From NCBI GenBank assembly GCA_964512635.1, contig CAZEJB010000002.1:151169-215168 (forward strand): 64,000 nt of DNA, in the 5' to 3' direction. Positions 35,465 through 42,865 of the stretch are shown here, in pieces. Below the pieces are notes generated by a model. It did no database searches. It was not told the DNA's origin and worked only from the letters and a program-made list of their open reading frames with translations. Positions within the stretch are counted from its first letter, which is position 1; every line of letters starts with the position of its first letter. The translations under genes were made by a program, and so were the position numbers. This stretch comes from JADZFO01 sp964512635. GTDB taxonomy: Bacteria > 4484-113 > JAFGCY01.

Positions 35465-36352
35465 GGGCCCTATCAGTCCCATCGCCACTCCGCCCGGATC
35501 TACAAAGTAGCCAAAGGTACCCATCCCAGGCATGGCGGCCGGCTCGCCAACGCGCTTCCCTCCGGCGGCTTCGATTTCCTGCAACTTGGCCGCCACGTCA
35601 CTTACATATATGTAAGGCATAGAATGCGCAATGGCCGTGTGCGACTGGAACACGCCGCCGATACCGCCCCCGGCGTCGAACATCATGTACTGGGGCATCG
35701 TGTCCAGCAGGCCCCAGCCAAAGACATCGCCAAAGAGCTGCTTTGACGCGGCGAAATCACCGCCGTAAAGCTCAATGCTGCACAGGGAGTTCACCGGCGG
35801 TTTGTCCCCGCTGCCAAGGCCTGATGGGATGTGCGGGATTGGCAGCCCCGGCGCCATGTCGATCAGGCCATACAAAGTGCCGGCAGTGTCGCGGAAGACT
35901 GCCACGTGAGCGACATGCTCACCTTCACCCATGGCGGTCTTGGGCTCAACGAACTCAACGCCCAGCGCTTCCAGCGCGGCAATATCCGCGTCCATGGTCA
36001 GCGAGCAGATTGTCGCCACTGTGGCCTGTTCACGGCCCAGGTCGTTGGCCTGCGCGGTCAGCGCCCCGTTCAGGCCGCTGGGCGTGCTGAACATGACATA
36101 CTCGGGACGGCCAATGTCCGTCAGGGTCCAGCCGAACACATTGCTGTAAAAACTGCGGCTGGCCTGCATGTCATTCGCCTGGATCTCCAGCCAGCAGATC
36201 GGGTGTGTCCCCTTCCCTGCCGGTGCCTGAGGCATGCCCATTGTTTCCTCCTGTGGAGCCTCAGCCCCGGGCGCGCCGTCTTCCGCGGCCTCCGCCACAA
36301 TCTGGCTGCAGAGCAGTATGGTGCTCAGCAGCAACGACATCAAGAATCGCAT
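35462..36352 (-). CDS. Exported double-VOC (glyoxalase-fold) protein, copy 1
   Basis: A 296-residue protein with an N-terminal signal (MRFLMSLLLSTILLCSQIVAEA) and two vicinal-oxygen-chelate modules. The first begins HPICWLEIQANDMQASRSFYSNVFGW, the second LCSIELYGGDFAASKQLFGDVFGW. It ends with the cluster-wide motif GMGTFGYFVDPGGVAMGLIGP. VOC proteins are usually cytoplasmic enzymes or resistance proteins, so export is unusual. Start 36352 follows an AGGGG/CAGGA site; the frame is open 19 codons further upstream. It is third in a minus-strand run of three paralogues downstream of an ArsR-type regulator. No enzymatic activity can be assigned, as the usual metal-ligand set is not clearly complete. 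Confidence 0.82.
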   Translation of the reverse strand: MRFLMSLLLSTILLCSQIVAEAAEDGAPGAEAPQEETMGMPQAPAGKGTHPICWLEIQANDMQASRSFYSNVFGWTLTDIGRPEYVMFSTPSGLNGALTAQANDLGREQATVATICSLTMDADIAALEALGVEFVEPKTAMGEGEHVAHVAVFRDTAGTLYGLIDMAPGLPIPHIPSGLGSGDKPPVNSLCSIELYGGDFAASKQLFGDVFGWGLLDTMPQYMMFDAGGGIGGVFQSHTAIAHSMPYIYVSDVAAKLQEIEAAGGKRVGEPAAMPGMGTFGYFVDPGGVAMGLIGP

Positions 36353-36447
36353 TTCCTGCCCCTGGTGCTCTGCGATGAGAGCGCTTTCAATTCCTGTCCC
36401 ACAGCACAAATGCTGTTCCCCTGACTTGGTCCGAGGTGGAAGGCAGG

Positions 36448-37323
36448 CTAAGGACCGATCAGGCCCATCGCCACTCCGCTGGGGTCGATGAAGTAGCCAA
36501 ATGTGCCCATGCCGGGCATCGAAGCCGGCTCGCCCATGCTCTTGCCGCCGGCGGCAACGATCTCAGCGATCTTCGCGCGCACGTCGTCGACATAGATATA
36601 GGGCATTGACTGGGCTACGGCAGTGTGGCCCTGGAAGACACCGCTGATGCCGGCGCCGGGGTTGAACATCATGTACTGCGGCATGCTGTCCAGCAGGCCC
36701 CAGCCGAAGTGCTCGCCAAAGAGCGTCCGGGCCTGCTCGAAGTTTCCGCCATACAGCTCGATGCTGCAGACGCTGCCGGCGGGCGGCTTCGGTCCTGCGC
36801 CGAGTCCGGTCGGGATGATCGGGATCGGGAGCTGGGCCGACATGTTGGACAGTCCATATGTCGTGCCTGCGGCGTCGACAAACATCGCCACATGGCCCCA
36901 GTCATTGACCGGTGTCTTGGGCTGGACGAACTTCATACCCATGCCCTCGAGAGCCGCGATCTCGGCGTCGATATCCGAGGTATAGATGAAGGCCTTGGTC
37001 TGCTGGCCGCCTTCGGCCAGGGCGGGAGGCATGGCGGACAAGCCTCCAGGTACACCGGCAGGCGGCTGGAAAATGGAGTAGCCCGGCATAAAGTCATCAA
37101 AGGTCCAGCCGAATAGCTGGCCATAGAAGGCCTTGCTGGCGTCAATATCCTTCGCTGCAATTTCGAGCCAGCAAAGGGGGTGCTCTCCATTGCCAGCGGG
37201 TGTCTGAGGCATTACCCCAGCGTCCATGTCTACCTCCCCAGGCGCGCCGCCTTCCGCGGCCGCCGCCACATTAACAGCACTGAGCAGCAGAATGCTGAGC
37301 AGAGCTAGCCACAAAATTCGCAT
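36448..37323 (-). CDS. Exported double-VOC protein, copy 2
   Basis: A 291-residue paralogue of its two neighbours. Signal peptide MRILWLALLSILLLSAVNVAAAA; VOC modules begin HPLCWLEIAAKDIDASKAFYGQLFGW and VCSIELYGGNFEQARTLFGEHFGW; the end is again GMGTFGYFIDPSGVAMGLIGP. ATG 37323 has AAGGGG six bases upstream. It is separated by 95 bp from copy 1 and 107 bp from copy 3. A short linker after the signal (GGAPGEVDMDAGVMPQTPAGNGE) is shared by all three copies. Similarity at the 3' ends extends to the DNA, which points to fairly recent tandem duplication or conversion. Confidence 0.82.
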   Translation of the reverse strand: MRILWLALLSILLLSAVNVAAAAEGGAPGEVDMDAGVMPQTPAGNGEHPLCWLEIAAKDIDASKAFYGQLFGWTFDDFMPGYSIFQPPAGVPGGLSAMPPALAEGGQQTKAFIYTSDIDAEIAALEGMGMKFVQPKTPVNDWGHVAMFVDAAGTTYGLSNMSAQLPIPIIPTGLGAGPKPPAGSVCSIELYGGNFEQARTLFGEHFGWGLLDSMPQYMMFNPGAGISGVFQGHTAVAQSMPYIYVDDVRAKIAEIVAAGGKSMGEPASMPGMGTFGYFIDPSGVAMGLIGP

Positions 37324-37430
37324 GATAACCCCTTGGATTTGCCCGCTCAGGCGGGCGATCTGTGATCATAAAGAGCGTTCACCGGACGGATAACCAGATC
37401 GCAGCACGCCGGCGATCTGCGCCATATCAT

Positions 37431-38312
37431 TTAGGGTCCGATTAGGCCCATCGCAGTTCCGCTTGGATCATTGAAGTAGCCAAAGGTACCCATACCTGGT
37501 ACAGCTACAGGCTCGCCCTCCACCTTGCCGCCAAGTTCTTCGACCCGCGCCAGGGTGGCCGGGACGTCGTCTACCCAGACGTAAGGCATTGAAGGCAGGA
37601 TCGCAGTGTGCGACTGAAAGACGCCGCCGATCCCGGCGCCGGGATCGAAGGCCATGTACTGCGGCATGGTTTCCAGAGTTCCCCAGCCAAAGAGCTCGCC
37701 GAAGAGGGCCTGGGCCGCAGCAAAGTCGCCGCCATAGAGTTCCAGGCTCCAGAGCGTGCCGGACGGCGGGTGGTCCGGGCCGCCAAAGATCGGCGGAAGG
37801 TGTGGGATCGGCAGCTGCGGCGCCGTGTCGATCAGGCCGTATTGCGTGCCCGCCGGGTCAAGGAAGACTGCGACATTCGCCCCGCTGACCTTGCTTGGTT
37901 CCTGAACAAATGTCAGGCCCTGCTCCCGCAGCGCGGCTATGTCGGCATCAAAGCTTGGTGTGTACATATAGGGGGTACTGCCCTGCTTTGTCTGCTCGAG
38001 GTCCTCAGGCTTGGCCGTCAGGGCGCCCATCAGTCCGGCCGGCGGCGTGAACATGGCATAGTCGGGCCCGAAGGCCATAATCGACCAGCCGAAGAGCTCG
38101 CTGTAGAACTTCTGGCTTGCCTCCATGTTGCGGGCCTGGATGTCGATCCAGCAGAAGGGATGCGTTGCATTCCCCGGCTGCACCTGCGGCCTTGTGGCTG
38201 CGTCCATGACTGCCTCCTGAGGCGCGCCGTCTGCCGCGGCCGCCGCCCTGTTCAGACCGCTGAGCATTGCCAGACCCAGCAGTACCAACACTACAGATCG
38301 AGTATGCCGCAC
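37431..38312 (-). CDS. Exported double-VOC protein, copy 3 (operon partner of ArsR-type regulator)
   Basis: A 293-residue protein. Signal peptide MRHTRSVVLVLLGLAMLSGLNRAAAA starts at GTG 38312, with GGAG eight bases upstream. VOC modules begin HPFCWIDIQARNMEASQKFYSELFGW and LWSLELYGGDFAAAQALFGELFGW, and the C-terminus is GMGTFGYFNDPSGTAMGLIGP. It begins two bases after the regulator stop codon, so the regulator and this copy share a transcript. That makes the VOC cluster the probable target of the regulator. Which small molecule is bound or converted outside the cytoplasm is unknown. Confidence 0.83.
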   Translation of the reverse strand: MRHTRSVVLVLLGLAMLSGLNRAAAAADGAPQEAVMDAATRPQVQPGNATHPFCWIDIQARNMEASQKFYSELFGWSIMAFGPDYAMFTPPAGLMGALTAKPEDLEQTKQGSTPYMYTPSFDADIAALREQGLTFVQEPSKVSGANVAVFLDPAGTQYGLIDTAPQLPIPHLPPIFGGPDHPPSGTLWSLELYGGDFAAAQALFGELFGWGTLETMPQYMAFDPGAGIGGVFQSHTAILPSMPYVWVDDVPATLARVEELGGKVEGEPVAVPGMGTFGYFNDPSGTAMGLIGP

Positions 38313-38314
38313 TT

Positions 38315-39055
38315 CTAGTTCTCCTTGCCCTCTTTGCCGTCTGGCTGCGGGGCAGTGGATCCCGCCGGCTGCGGGTAGCAGGCCAGCACCAGTTTGTACA
38401 ACTCGCTGGCCGCAGCTTCTGATGTGCCTGCCGCAGCCGCAGTGTCAGCCGGACCGCTGTACTTCTCAGCCAGGACCTGTAGCACCGCCTGCAGCTCGCG
38501 CAGGAATCCCTGGCGCCGCTCCGGATCGGCCAGCTCCAGCAGCGCGCTGATGCTCAGCGTCGGGTGCTCGCGGTCCTCCGCCTCCGTGCTCAGGGCCAAC
38601 CGGGCCGCATCCGCGACCAGGTCTTCGGCCAGTGCCAAAAGGTAGCCGCGGCTGAGCTGGTCGCGGGCCGCGCGTCCACCGCCCAGCAGTCCCAGCAGCT
38701 CCGGGCTCGGCCCGAAGCTGGCTGCGGCCGCCTGATAGATGCTCTCGGTCAGCGCCCGTACGCGGCGCTCATCGACCTTGCGCACCAGACCCGCAGCTTC
38801 CAGGGCTTTGATGTGGTAGTGCACCTTTTGCGGAGTGGCACCCAGGCCCTCGGCCAGTTCGCGTATGCCGTGAGGCTCAGCCAGCAGGCGCAACAGCTCC
38901 ACTCGCAAAGGCTGCAGCAGCGCCCGCGCCTGGCTGACGCTGTGCAGCTGCAGCTCGACCGGACTGGATGCCCGGCCTTGGCGCGCTGCAGAGCCGCTGC
39001 GGCCCTTGACCCCTGTCTGCGCGCTTCTGACCCCTGCTGGTGTGCCTTTTGACAT
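38315..39055 (-). CDS. ArsR-type winged-helix regulator with C-terminal effector region
   Basis: A 246-residue regulator. Residues ~40-110 form a winged helix (RALLQPLRVELLRLLAEPHGIRELAEGLGATPQKVHYHIKALEAAGLV), where VHYHIKALEAAGLV is the recognition helix and following turn. The C-terminal 130 residues are helical and alanine-rich with no recognised ligand domain. ATG 39055 has no Shine-Dalgarno site; the promoter places the transcript start only a few bases upstream. A 12-bp palindrome overlapping the -10 box suggests autoregulation. It leads the operon containing the first exported VOC gene, so it probably represses that cluster until an inducer binds. Confidence 0.85.
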   Translation of the reverse strand: MSKGTPAGVRSAQTGVKGRSGSAARQGRASSPVELQLHSVSQARALLQPLRVELLRLLAEPHGIRELAEGLGATPQKVHYHIKALEAAGLVRKVDERRVRALTESIYQAAAASFGPSPELLGLLGGGRAARDQLSRGYLLALAEDLVADAARLALSTEAEDREHPTLSISALLELADPERRQGFLRELQAVLQVLAEKYSGPADTAAAAGTSEAAASELYKLVLACYPQPAGSTAPQPDGKEGKEN

Positions 39056-39066
39056 ACTGAACTATC

Positions 39067-39098
39067 TGTATATACAGTACATCTTGTATGTTGTCAAG
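39067..39098 (-). promoter_or_regulatory. Near-consensus promoter with palindromic operator for the regulator-VOC operon
   Basis: On the minus strand TTGACA (39093-39098) and TATATA (39070-39075) are 17 bases apart. A perfect 12-bp palindrome CTGTATATACAG (39067-39078) covers the -10 box, an ideal place for repression by the ArsR-type product. Confidence 0.75.
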
Positions 39099-39102
39099 AG
39101 AG

Positions 39103-39429
39103 CGCCGTACTCCGTGGCGGCAAAAACTTGGAGCGCCGGGCCTGGCCCGGCATATCTTCTAGTAGGGCTGCGGCTTGTCCCTGGCCGGTAGCGCCGCATT
39201 ACGTAGCGGCGCAGGGGTGGCTGCTGCTTAGCGTTGGGATAGTTTGAGGCTGGTAGCGCCGCACTCCGTGGCGGCGAAATGCTGACAGCTGCTCGAAGAT
39301 GGGAAGGAAGAGCAACCACCTAGAACATAAAGCTCCACGAAGAACACAAAGAAGAATTCGGACGGCACAGGTGATACGTGCACCGAGATATCAGCTGTCT
39401 TGCGCCGCCACAGAGTGCGGCGCTACCGG
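39103..39429. repeat. Four REP-like GC-rich palindromic repeats
   Basis: Copies lie at 39103-39122 (partial), 39185-39211 and 39251-39276, and inverted at 39403-39429. The core is TAGCGCCGCACTCCGTGGCG with a CGCCGC/GCGGCG stem. The third and fourth copies differ at about one position over ~25 bases. They fill the gap between the regulator promoter and the TIM-barrel gene and resemble REP/RAYT-type elements; no transposase is nearby. Confidence 0.65.
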
Positions 39430-39450
39430 CCTCGGCTTGAACCTCACGCC

Positions 39451-39520
39451 TTGCGCCTTTCGACTTGCGCCTTTCGACTTTCGACTTTCGACTTGCGCCT
39501 TTCGACTTGCGCCTTGCGCC
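39451..39520. repeat. Two-unit heptamer tandem repeat
   Basis: Ten perfect 7-bp units abut without interruption. Calling TTGCGCC A and TTTCGAC B, the order is A B A B B B A B A A. The block ends five bases before the stop codon of the TIM-barrel gene (read on the other strand). Such a short-period array is prone to length change. Confidence 0.8.
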
Positions 39521-39525
39521 TTACC

Positions 39526-40386
39526 CTACGCCGCTTCCCACGCGTCCATGAACATCTCCACATCCAGCTTCTGGCTCAGCTCCGGGGCCTCGACGATCAG
39601 GGTCCCGCAGACGCCGGCCTGCTTGAGCGCCTTCATCAGTTCCTTGTACTTCAAGTCGGCCTGCGCCAGCGGGATGTGCTTCTTCTCGCCCTTGGGGCCG
39701 TACTCGATTCCGCTGACGTGCATGTGCATCCGCTGCAGCACGTTCTTGTTGGTGATCCCCGTTGCCAGGCGGTCCAGCACCCCGCACCACTCCTCATAGC
39801 TGTTCCAGCCGCCGCCAAAACGCGCATGCAGGTGGCTCCAGTCGATGCAGGGCAGCGCGGTTTCGACGCCGTTGCAGACCGCGATCAGCTCATCCACGTC
39901 GCCGTGCTGCAGGGGCTTGCCGGTTAGCTCCGGCCTCAGCCAGACTTTTACTTCTTTCTTGGCGAGCTCTTCCTCCACCTTATGCAGCTCGTCGATGACG
40001 ATCGCCGTCACCTCCTCGCTCTTCATGCCCAGGTTGAAGGCGGAGTGAAATACGACGCTGTGCCCGCCGGCCTGGAAGATCCGCGTCCCGGCCTCGACGA
40101 TGCGGCTGCGGCTGGCGCCAACCTTCGTCTTCTCCTGGGCGTTGAGGTTGACGTAATAGCTGCCGTGGCAGGAGATCGGGAAGGCCAGCTCGCGCACCTT
40201 GACCGCCACCTGCTGGGCCTCGGGCAGCTTGAGGTAAGTGCTGTGCACAAAGGGCAGCTCCATCGTGGTCCAGCCGTGCTCGACGCACTTGTCGATGGCG
40301 CCAAGCGTGCCGGCGTTCGCCGGGACGTCGACGGGCACGCCGCTGGGCCCGATGTGCAGTTTCTCGAAAGCGTTGGGAAAGACCAT
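39526..40386 (-). CDS. Endonuclease-IV-like/xylose-isomerase-like TIM-barrel protein
   Basis: A 286-residue TIM barrel of the AP-endonuclease-2 superfamily. Features include LHIGPSGVPVD at the N-terminus, ISCHGSYYVNLNAQ, VVFHSAF, VWLRPELTGK, CIDWSHLHARFGG, MHMHVSGIEYGPKGEKKHIPL and LIVEAPEL. These His, Glu and Asp positions correspond to the three-metal site of endonuclease IV (Nfo), so abasic-site cleavage in base-excision repair is likely. A sugar-phosphate isomerase role is the main alternative. The start is ATG 40386; no Shine-Dalgarno site is seen. It is divergent from lipoprotein member 3, with start codons 94 bases apart. Confidence 0.78.
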   Translation of the reverse strand: MVFPNAFEKLHIGPSGVPVDVPANAGTLGAIDKCVEHGWTTMELPFVHSTYLKLPEAQQVAVKVRELAFPISCHGSYYVNLNAQEKTKVGASRSRIVEAGTRIFQAGGHSVVFHSAFNLGMKSEEVTAIVIDELHKVEEELAKKEVKVWLRPELTGKPLQHGDVDELIAVCNGVETALPCIDWSHLHARFGGGWNSYEEWCGVLDRLATGITNKNVLQRMHMHVSGIEYGPKGEKKHIPLAQADLKYKELMKALKQAGVCGTLIVEAPELSQKLDVEMFMDAWEAA

Positions 40387-40432
40387 GGCTGTACTAATTA
40401 TTGCAGCGGGCGCGGGCGCGGCGGACCTTTGT

Positions 40433-40438
40433 TATAGT
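40433..40438 (+). promoter_or_regulatory. -10-like box of lipoprotein member 3
   Basis: TATAGT ends 42 bases before ATG 40481. No -35 consensus is seen. Confidence 0.35.
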
Positions 40439-40480
40439 AAGGCGGTCCCACACAAAAAGCTGCCGCGCTGGAGTACTGCA

Positions 40481-42754
40481 ATGTCTGGATCAAGCCGCAC
40501 GACCCAACTCATCTGCCGCCCATTGCTGCTTATGCTGCTTTGCGGTCTGCTGTCCTGCGGCAGCGCGGGCGACAAGACGCTCCAGGCGTCCAAGGCCGGA
40601 CCCGGCATTGGTGCAGCTTTGGGCGCGGCCGGCCTTGCTCCGCTCCAGTTGCCGGCCCCGGCGGCCCTGGAGTCTGATGCTGCGCCGCGCGGCGCATCAA
40701 TGTTCGACCGCCAGAAGACCGGCTCGGAGTACGACCCTGCGCTGGCGCATTCACGGGTCTTTAGCGCTGCGCCGGCGGCCAGCTTTGTCCCCAGCGGCGC
40801 GACCTTCGACAAGGTGGCCTTTGCTGTCTACCAGCTACCGCTGATGGGCTATGACGGTGCAAAGAGCGTCAGCACAAGCTGGGCCACGAATCCTGCGGCT
40901 GGCACGCTTTATTACGGCGTGGCGGACTATGGCAGCAACAGCTGGCACTGGATTGCCGGCAACCCAACAGCAGCGGTCAGTCTGCCGGGCAGCCTGGACA
41001 TCCTCAGCCCGCTGGGGAATGCATATATCGCCGTTGTGCTCAGCGGCAGCGACCAGCACGACCTCAATGAGCTGGTGTTTGGCGAAAGCAGCGGGCCGCT
41101 GGCCGTGTTGCATCTGCAATACAGCTTCGCCGATACCGGGACCACGATCAACTTCGACGGCTCAGCAAGCAGCGCTGAAGGCAACATTCTCAAGTACGAA
41201 TGGGATCTCGACGGCGACGGCAGCTTTGAGGTAAACAGCGGAGTGGTCCCCAACACCTCAAAGAGCTACCCGCTGGCGGCGGACATTACGATCAAGCTGC
41301 GGGTAACTGATGATGCCAATCAGGTTGATGTCGCCACCGCCCCCTTGAAGATCGATAGCAACGGCTATGACGAAGTTGAACCCAATAACGCAGTAGGCAA
41401 CGCGAACCAGCTGCCATCCCGTGGGTTCAATGGTTTTGAAGGCAACCTGGGGCCGGGCGGCTATGACGGCGGTTTTGAGGATTTCTATCGCTTCAGCCTC
41501 AGCGAGCCGGCGGTTGTGAAGTTCCGCTGTAACCCTTCTGGTGCCCTGGTAATGCTCCTCTATGACAGCACCGGAACGACCCAGATAGACGGCAGCATAA
41601 CTGATTTTGAGCACCGTTTCGCTGCCGCTGGTGATTACATACTGAAAGTCTATGTCGATATCCTTCAGCCAGAGCCCATTGACTATTCTCTGAGTATGGA
41701 CCTGCAGGATGCGTCCTACGATGAGGTCGAGCCGAACAATGAACCGGCAGCGTACAACGAAATCACCCTGGCCAGCGCGGATGGCTACTGGGGCAACCTG
41801 GGCGCTGACGGATATGACGGCGGAAGCGAGGATTGGTTTTTGTTCCATCCGCCGACTTTGGACCACTATTACGTTTTCCAGATCAACTACTTCAGTCCTG
41901 ACCTGACCCTGGATATTGAGCTCTACGAGCAGGATGGGATCACTCTGCTGGGCAGCACTGAGGTCATTGAGGACTATAAGATTGGCTATCAGTTCTACCA
42001 ATCAACGGCCCTGGTGCGCTGCAAGATCCGTTCCGGCGGTAATCCGCTGGCGAACAGTGATTACCAACTCAAGCTTCGGGACGCCGGTCCGGTGCCTGTA
42101 GTTGAGCTGAACGCTTCACCAGACACCGGAACGCGCCCGCTGCACGTTGATTTCGATGTCTCAGGCACCTTGCCGCCCGACACATACGTTTACAAGTACT
42201 ATTGGGATCTGAACGGCGATAATGTGGCTGATCAGGTGACGGATGGCGCACAGTCGACCATCAGTGCGACTTACTACCGTGGCGAGGCGAGTTACTCGCC
42301 GAAGGTAAAAGTCATCCTCAACACCGATGCTGCGGCTGTTGCCGCTACCAGCGTCAGCGTCAGTGGAGCAGCCAGCGAGGTTGAGCCCAACAATTCCTAC
42401 GCCCAGGTGCAGGCTTTGCCGGGATTCCCGATCAGCAACTACTACGGCGATGTAGGTTACGCCGGATATGACGGCGGCTATTACGACTATTACAGCTTTA
42501 GTTTGCCTGGTTCTCAGTCCGTGACATTCACCATGGACTACCAGCCTGGTTTCAACAGCGTTGGACTGTACATTGTGGACTTCGATGGCTCAAACGAGAC
42601 GATTCTGTCCGAGTCTTACGATCAGGATGGACAGGAAACTGTCAGTTACAGCAATTCCAGTATGGCACCCAAGACCCTTTACCTAGTGGTGGCCAGCGCG
42701 GAGACAGACCAACTCGCCTTCAGCGGCTACAGGTTGTCTGGGTCGGCCTTCTAG
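40481..42754 (+). CDS. Secreted PKD/PPC lipoprotein (family member 3)
   Basis: A 757-residue lipoprotein from ATG 40481, with GGAG eight bases upstream; a longer frame overlaps the divergent gene and is rejected. The signal peptide ends in lipobox LLSC. After the shared N-terminal domain (SEYDPALAHSRV ... FAVYQLPLMGYDG ... YYGVADYGSNSWHW) comes one PKD domain (KYEWDLDGDGSFEVNSG). Then come two PPC-like modules (GYDEVEPNNA, YDEVEPNNEP), a second, divergent PKD (YYWDLNGDN) and a third PPC module (SEVEPNNS). Each PPC module has a GYDGG turn. Together with the next three genes it forms a tandem same-strand array, clearly produced by duplication. No catalytic domain is visible; a structural or binding role at the cell surface is inferred. 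Confidence 0.88.
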   Translation: MSGSSRTTQLICRPLLLMLLCGLLSCGSAGDKTLQASKAGPGIGAALGAAGLAPLQLPAPAALESDAAPRGASMFDRQKTGSEYDPALAHSRVFSAAPAASFVPSGATFDKVAFAVYQLPLMGYDGAKSVSTSWATNPAAGTLYYGVADYGSNSWHWIAGNPTAAVSLPGSLDILSPLGNAYIAVVLSGSDQHDLNELVFGESSGPLAVLHLQYSFADTGTTINFDGSASSAEGNILKYEWDLDGDGSFEVNSGVVPNTSKSYPLAADITIKLRVTDDANQVDVATAPLKIDSNGYDEVEPNNAVGNANQLPSRGFNGFEGNLGPGGYDGGFEDFYRFSLSEPAVVKFRCNPSGALVMLLYDSTGTTQIDGSITDFEHRFAAAGDYILKVYVDILQPEPIDYSLSMDLQDASYDEVEPNNEPAAYNEITLASADGYWGNLGADGYDGGSEDWFLFHPPTLDHYYVFQINYFSPDLTLDIELYEQDGITLLGSTEVIEDYKIGYQFYQSTALVRCKIRSGGNPLANSDYQLKLRDAGPVPVVELNASPDTGTRPLHVDFDVSGTLPPDTYVYKYYWDLNGDNVADQVTDGAQSTISATYYRGEASYSPKVKVILNTDAAAVAATSVSVSGAASEVEPNNSYAQVQALPGFPISNYYGDVGYAGYDGGYYDYYSFSLPGSQSVTFTMDYQPGFNSVGLYIVDFDGSNETILSESYDQDGQETVSYSNSSMAPKTLYLVVASAETDQLAFSGYRLSGSAF

Positions 42755-42824
42755 GGCTGCTGAAAGCTGTCTTCGGTGGAATCATGCGGCACTGCGGCCT
42801 TCGGCGCTGACACTTGATTTCGGA

Positions 42825-42830
42825 TACAAT
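42825..42830 (+). promoter_or_regulatory. -10-like box of lipoprotein member 4
   Basis: TACAAT ends 35 bases before ATG 42866. Confidence 0.35.
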
Positions 42831-42865
42831 CCCTGCGTGCGGGCCATGATCCCGCCGGGGGATTC

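Noticed and set aside
39451..39520. Possible CRISPR array in the heptamer block
   Set aside because: Units are 7 bp and directly abutting, with no spacers and no cas genes in the window.
40238..40480. 81-codon N-terminal extension of lipoprotein member 3
   Set aside because: It overlaps the divergent TIM-barrel gene; ATG 40481 has a good ribosome-binding site and gives a normal lipoprotein signal.
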